Below, one piece after another: positions 5,605 through 8,362 of a DNA stretch of 8,362 bases. The stretch is from assembly GCA_900545085.1 (NCBI GenBank), contig UQXU01000079.1:1-8362 (forward strand), in the 5' to 3' direction. The notes beneath the pieces were generated by a model. It was not told the origin of the DNA, did not search any database, and saw nothing but the letters and a program-made list of their open reading frames with translations. Both the position numbers and the translations under genes were made by a program. Within the stretch, counting starts at the first letter, position 1. Every line of letters begins with the position of its first letter. The DNA comes from an uncultured Eubacteriales bacterium. GTDB taxonomy: Bacteria; Bacillota; Clostridia; Christensenellales; Christensenellaceae.

Positions 5605-6261
5605 ATGCTTGCAAAACGTCTGAAACAGCTTCGGCAGGAAGCTAATCTGTCTCAGGCTGAATTGGGTAAAATATTCGGAAAAGCTCCGAGCGCAATAAGC
5701 ATGTGGGAGTCAGGTATGCGCCAGCCCGGGATAGAGCAGACGCAGCGCATAGCCGACTATTTCGGCGTATCGCTGGATTATCTCATGGGAAACACCGACA
5801 TACGCAATTCAGACAGCTTGACAGATCGGCTCGAACCTGAGCTAAAGCCTGTGGATGCAGCTGCTTCTCTATGTATGGTAAACATCGTCGCGAATGTCAA
5901 AGCCGGTCCCGGCGGCGTTCCAACAGAGGAGCTTCAGGGAACGGAATATGCGCATGGCATCTCTGATCCATCGCAATATCGCTTTCTTCGCGTAGAAGGC
6001 ACGTCCATGTCTCCGCGCATAGAGCCGGGCGATCTCGCCCTCGTTCATCTTCAAAACGATGTTGACAGCGGACAGCTCGCCGTAATAATAATAAACAATG
6101 AAGAAGCCGTAATAAAAAAAGTAGTTAAAGATGACTCTACAGGAAGCATATCCCTTGTCTCCTTCAACCCTGACTTTCCGCCTCGTATTTTCGTCGGGCC
6201 TCAGCGCGAAGCTCTTTATATTTACGGCAGAGTTACAGAAATTACACGCTCATTTTCTTAA
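5605..6261 (+). CDS. LexA/CI-type phage repressor, XRE HTH plus S24 autoprotease
   Basis: This 218-residue protein is the predicted lysogeny-type repressor. Residues 4-60 form an XRE/HTH_3 DNA-binding domain: 'LSQAELGKIFG' is the positioning helix and 'SAISMWESGMRQP' contains the recognition helix. A linker leads to a C-terminal S24 peptidase domain with the catalytic Ser134 in 'EGTSM', the 'IEPGD' turn (139-143) and the catalytic Lys171 in 'EAVIKK'. A candidate self-cleavage bond is Ala100-Gly101. All residues needed for RecA-stimulated self-cleavage appear present, so induction by DNA damage is the likely switch. An in-frame TAG at 5578-5580 and the absence of upstream starts fix the start at 5605, although no normally spaced Shine-Dalgarno is present. 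It is divergent from the terminase operon, and its promoter carries an operator-like site. Confidence 0.9.
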   Translation: MLAKRLKQLRQEANLSQAELGKIFGKAPSAISMWESGMRQPGIEQTQRIADYFGVSLDYLMGNTDIRNSDSLTDRLEPELKPVDAAASLCMVNIVANVKAGPGGVPTEELQGTEYAHGISDPSQYRFLRVEGTSMSPRIEPGDLALVHLQNDVDSGQLAVIIINNEEAVIKKVVKDDSTGSISLVSFNPDFPPRIFVGPQREALYIYGRVTEITRSFS

Positions 6262-6287
6262 ATAAACAGTATTATATGTTATAAAAA

Positions 6288-7112
6288 ATGACTTTTAACT
6301 ACAACAGTCACAAAATCAATTATGAAATTATAGGAAACGGCAAACCTGTCGTAATAATCCACGGTCTCAGAGCAGACCTCACTCTCATGAAAGCATGTCT
6401 AGAACCTGTTTTCTCTCGCCGCGGCGGTTATAAACGCATCTACATAGACCTTCCCGGCATGGGAGACTCAGACGCATCTTTGGAGCTGGCCTCGGCAGAC
6501 GCCATACTCAGCGTCCTCGTCAGCTTTATAAAATCAACTGTAAACGACGAGCATTTCCTCCTGATAGCTCAATCCTACGGATGCTATCTCGCCAGAGGCG
6601 TTCTCGCCAAATTCCAAAAGCAAACTGACGGACTGATGATGATATGCCCCGTCGGCATTCCGGAGCAGAATAAACGCAATATTCCAAAGCTGCTCACTAA
6701 ATTCGAGGAAAGCGATTATCTTTGCAGACTTGACGATGTAAGTAAAAACTCTTTTATAGGCTTTGTATCCCGAGCTGATGAGTACACTTACGAAAGATTC
6801 TCCTCAGAGCTGCTTCCCGGACTTGAAAAGGCAAACGCTGAATTTATTTCCGCCTTGACGTCAAATTATTCCTTCAGTTTTGACGCAGACGGGCACATTA
6901 AACACCAGCCTTTCAGCAAGCCTGTCCTCTTCATCTGCGGCAGGCAGGACGGCATAGTCGGCTACGATGATCTCTGGAATCTCATAGAATCTTATCCCAG
7001 AGCCTCATTCTCTCTCCTTGACGTCTCCAGCCATTTAGCGCAAATAGAGCAGCCCGAAGTCTTTGAAGCGCTGACCGAAAACTGGCTGCTTCGCACAGAA
7101 AAATATTTATAG
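6288..7112 (+). CDS. Alpha/beta-hydrolase, substrate unknown
   Basis: This 274-residue protein has a complete alpha/beta-hydrolase layout. The oxyanion-hole strand is 'VVIIHG' (21-26) and 'IDLPGMGDSD' (53-62) follows. The nucleophile elbow is 'AQSYG' with Ser96, the acid is Asp221 in 'CGRQDGIVG', and His249 in 'SSHLAQIEQP' completes the triad. There is no signal peptide, so it should be cytoplasmic. Sequence alone does not give the substrate; esterase, lipase-like and C-C hydrolase roles remain open. It lies 26 bases after the repressor stop, with no clear promoter or Shine-Dalgarno in the A/T-rich gap. An in-frame TAA (6282-6284) blocks an upstream start, and the next in-frame Met would delete the oxyanion strand. 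A terminator follows, so it probably shares the repressor transcript. It could be phage cargo expressed during lysogeny, or a host gene at the element's edge. Confidence 0.85.
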   Translation: MTFNYNSHKINYEIIGNGKPVVIIHGLRADLTLMKACLEPVFSRRGGYKRIYIDLPGMGDSDASLELASADAILSVLVSFIKSTVNDEHFLLIAQSYGCYLARGVLAKFQKQTDGLMMICPVGIPEQNKRNIPKLLTKFEESDYLCRLDDVSKNSFIGFVSRADEYTYERFSSELLPGLEKANAEFISALTSNYSFSFDADGHIKHQPFSKPVLFICGRQDGIVGYDDLWNLIESYPRASFSLLDVSSHLAQIEQPEVFEALTENWLLRTEKYL

Positions 7113-7122
7113 CAGAATTTTA

Positions 7123-7150
7123 AAACCGCTCTCCGAAAAGAGAGCGGTTT
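7123..7150. terminator. Bidirectional intrinsic terminator between convergent genes
   Basis: AAACCGCTCTC and GAGAGCGGTTT form a perfect 11-bp stem with a 6-base loop (cgaaaa). It lies 10 bases after the hydrolase stop and 24 bases from the end of the convergent permease gene. The arms end in T-rich tracts in both directions (GGTTTCTTAGTTT on plus, GGTTTTAAAATT on minus), so it can serve both transcripts. It separates the phage-like unit from the ABC transporter genes. Confidence 0.8.
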
Positions 7151-7174
7151 CTTAGTTTCGCTTATTTATATTAA

Positions 7175-7816
7175 TCAAACATCTGCTTTTTCAAAGCTCT
7201 TTGCGCCCTTTTTGTATGCAATCCAAGTCATAACAGCGTATCCTGCCAAACATGCGGCCAGAAGAATCAGCTTTTCCATTACATACTCGCTGTCGGGAGT
7301 ATCCATAACATCTCCTATCTGCGGTATATACATACAGCCTTCTACTACTATTATATATAAGAATATCGCGATGCAGCCCCAAATAAAAGTAATCCCTGCG
7401 CGCTTGGTATTTTTAAAATACGAGCAATAATACACCAGATTAAATATCCCCAGCATTAGAATGCCGAAACCGAGCAGGGCTATATTCGCATCTATTCCCG
7501 CCTCGTTAGGTATGTTCATTCCTTGTTTGATTATTACAAAAGGCACGCATATCAAAAACATTGCCATTTCCAGGACAACAGTGAGAAGCATTCTTCCCTT
7601 CACCAGATCGCGCTTTGTAATAGGCAGAGACAGCGAATAAACCACGTCGTTGTTTTCTCTCGCATTCACATTTGTAGTATACAGCGCGAGAGCAGTGTAA
7701 AAAAACACAACGAGATAAGGATAATTCGGAATAAGCAGCATAGCTCCCATAGCTGCGAATACCACCGACGAGGGATGCATCGTCAACATTACTTCCTTGC
7801 GAAGAAGATTCAGCAT
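7175..7816 (-). CDS. ABC-2 family transporter permease
   Basis: This 213-residue membrane protein has about six hydrophobic segments (near residues 16-30, 31-47, 77-96, 111-131, 142-161 and 181-200). Between the second and third is 'ARENNDVVYSLSLPITKRDL' (52-71), a conserved cytoplasmic segment of small ABC-2 permeases, where 'sLPi.r...v..R' probably contacts the ATPase. The short C-terminal tail is basic. The start at 7816 has AAAGGGGG about 9 bases upstream and overlaps the end of the ATPase gene by 7 bases, so the two subunits are coupled. The cargo cannot be told from sequence; relatives export antimicrobial peptides or affect cell-envelope stress. Gene pairing and style look like ordinary Firmicutes chromosome rather than phage. 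Confidence 0.8.
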   Translation of the reverse strand: MLNLLRKEVMLTMHPSSVVFAAMGAMLLIPNYPYLVVFFYTALALYTTNVNARENNDVVYSLSLPITKRDLVKGRMLLTVVLEMAMFLICVPFVIIKQGMNIPNEAGIDANIALLGFGILMLGIFNLVYYCSYFKNTKRAGITFIWGCIAIFLYIIVVEGCMYIPQIGDVMDTPDSEYVMEKLILLAACLAGYAVMTWIAYKKGAKSFEKADV

Positions 7817-8362
7817 TGTGCATTCCCCCTTTCGAGATGAATCATTATTTCCTCCAGAGTTGCGCGGCCTGTCTCCACTCCCAATCGCTTTGCCTCAGAC
7901 GACTTTATCAGACCGGTATAACCTTTCCTTCCGCGCACCAACCCCAGCAGCGCCTCTTCAAGCTCCTGATTTTTTATCTCCCTGTCGACATGCACAAGCC
8001 TGTAGCTTTCCTCAAAATCCTCTATAGAAGATGCGTGACGTATCTCTCCGTTTTTTATGTATATTATATCATCCGCGCATTTTTCCAAATCTGAAATTAT
8101 ATGCGTAGAAAAGAGTATCGTCGCTCCCTCATCCCGCAGCTGCATAAAAAGCTCCAGCAGCTCGTCTCTCGATACCGGATCCAGACCGCTCGTCGGTTCG
8201 TCGAGAACCAACAGCTCAGCTCTATGAGACAAAGCCAGCGCAACCGCATACTTAACCCGCATTCCGGCCGAAAGCTGAGCCGGCGTTTTGCGCTCGTCCA
8301 ACGCAAATCTGTTCATGTACATTTCATACGCCTTTTCGTCCCACGTATCGTAGAAAGCGCGC
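7810..8362 (-). CDS. ABC transporter ATP-binding protein, N-terminus outside window
   Basis: The frame stays open to the right edge. The visible part, about 184 codons, is the C-terminal two-thirds of a YtrB/BcrA-like ATPase that powers the adjacent permease. Seen in order: 'FYDTWDE' near the edge, the signature motif 'LSAGM' (8274-8260), Walker B with D-loop 'LLVLDEPTSGLDP' (from 8214), and the H-switch 'STHIIS' (His at 8103-8101). Walker A and the Q-loop must lie beyond 8362. The Met at 8322 is internal, because the coding pattern continues upstream with family-typical residues. After the core comes a roughly 80-residue C-terminal extension ending 'TLEEIMIHLERGN', common in this subfamily. 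In Firmicutes such pairs often follow a GntR-type regulator, which may lie further right. Confidence 0.9.
   Translation of the reverse strand, partial: RAFYDTWDEKAYEMYMNRFALDERKTPAQLSAGMRVKYAVALALSHRAELLVLDEPTSGLDPVSRDELLELFMQLRDEGATILFSTHIISDLEKCADDIIYIKNGEIRHASSIEDFEESYRLVHVDREIKNQELEEALLGLVRGRKGYTGLIKSSEAKRLGVETGRATLEEIMIHLERGNAQC

Noticed and set aside
7812..8094. Plus-strand open frames opposite the ABC ATPase
   Set aside because: The minus-strand frame shows the ABC signature, Walker B and H-switch motifs in order, so the plus-strand frames are shadows.

Overview
The window looks like the right-hand end of a temperate-phage or phage-derived element in a Gram-positive host, most likely a Clostridia-type Firmicute. 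The evidence is the strong AGGAGG-type ribosome binding sites, a TTG start, consensus sigma-A promoters, SPP1-like head genes of the kind seen in Firmicutes prophages, and a YtrB/BcrA-like ABC transporter. The host assignment is inference from gene families and signals, with no marker gene to confirm it.

Positions 1-5206, all on the minus strand, form one compact head-morphogenesis operon. In transcription order it reads small terminase, large terminase, portal, scaffold, major capsid protein with a C-terminal extension, head-tail adaptor, and head-closure protein running off the left edge. Most genes overlap or lie a few tens of bases apart with good Shine-Dalgarno sequences. I see no MuF-type minor head gene and no capsid protease.

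Positions 5207-5604 are a divergent control region. A perfect consensus promoter (TTGACA, 17 bp, TATAAT) fires left into the terminase and capsid operon. A second promoter (TTGACT, 18 bp, extended TATAAT) fires right into the repressor gene. Five copies of a 13-bp near-palindrome (TCAC-N5-GTGA) lie in this region. One sits in the spacer of each promoter, one on the predicted leftward transcription start, one just upstream of the leftward -35, and one in the small terminase leader.

Positions 5605-7112, on the plus strand, hold a LexA/CI-type repressor with an HTH and an S24 autoprotease domain, then an alpha/beta hydrolase 26 bp downstream. A perfect 11-bp stem terminator follows. Convergent from the right come an ABC-2 permease and a truncated ABC ATPase (7175-8362, minus), which look like ordinary chromosomal genes flanking the element.

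The most notable point is the layout. A self-cleaving repressor appears to control the packaging and capsid genes directly, with no integrase, Cro, replication, antirepressor or late-activator genes between them. This could be a rearranged prophage, or a domesticated particle-forming system such as a gene-transfer-agent-like or PBSX-like element. The window alone cannot decide between these.
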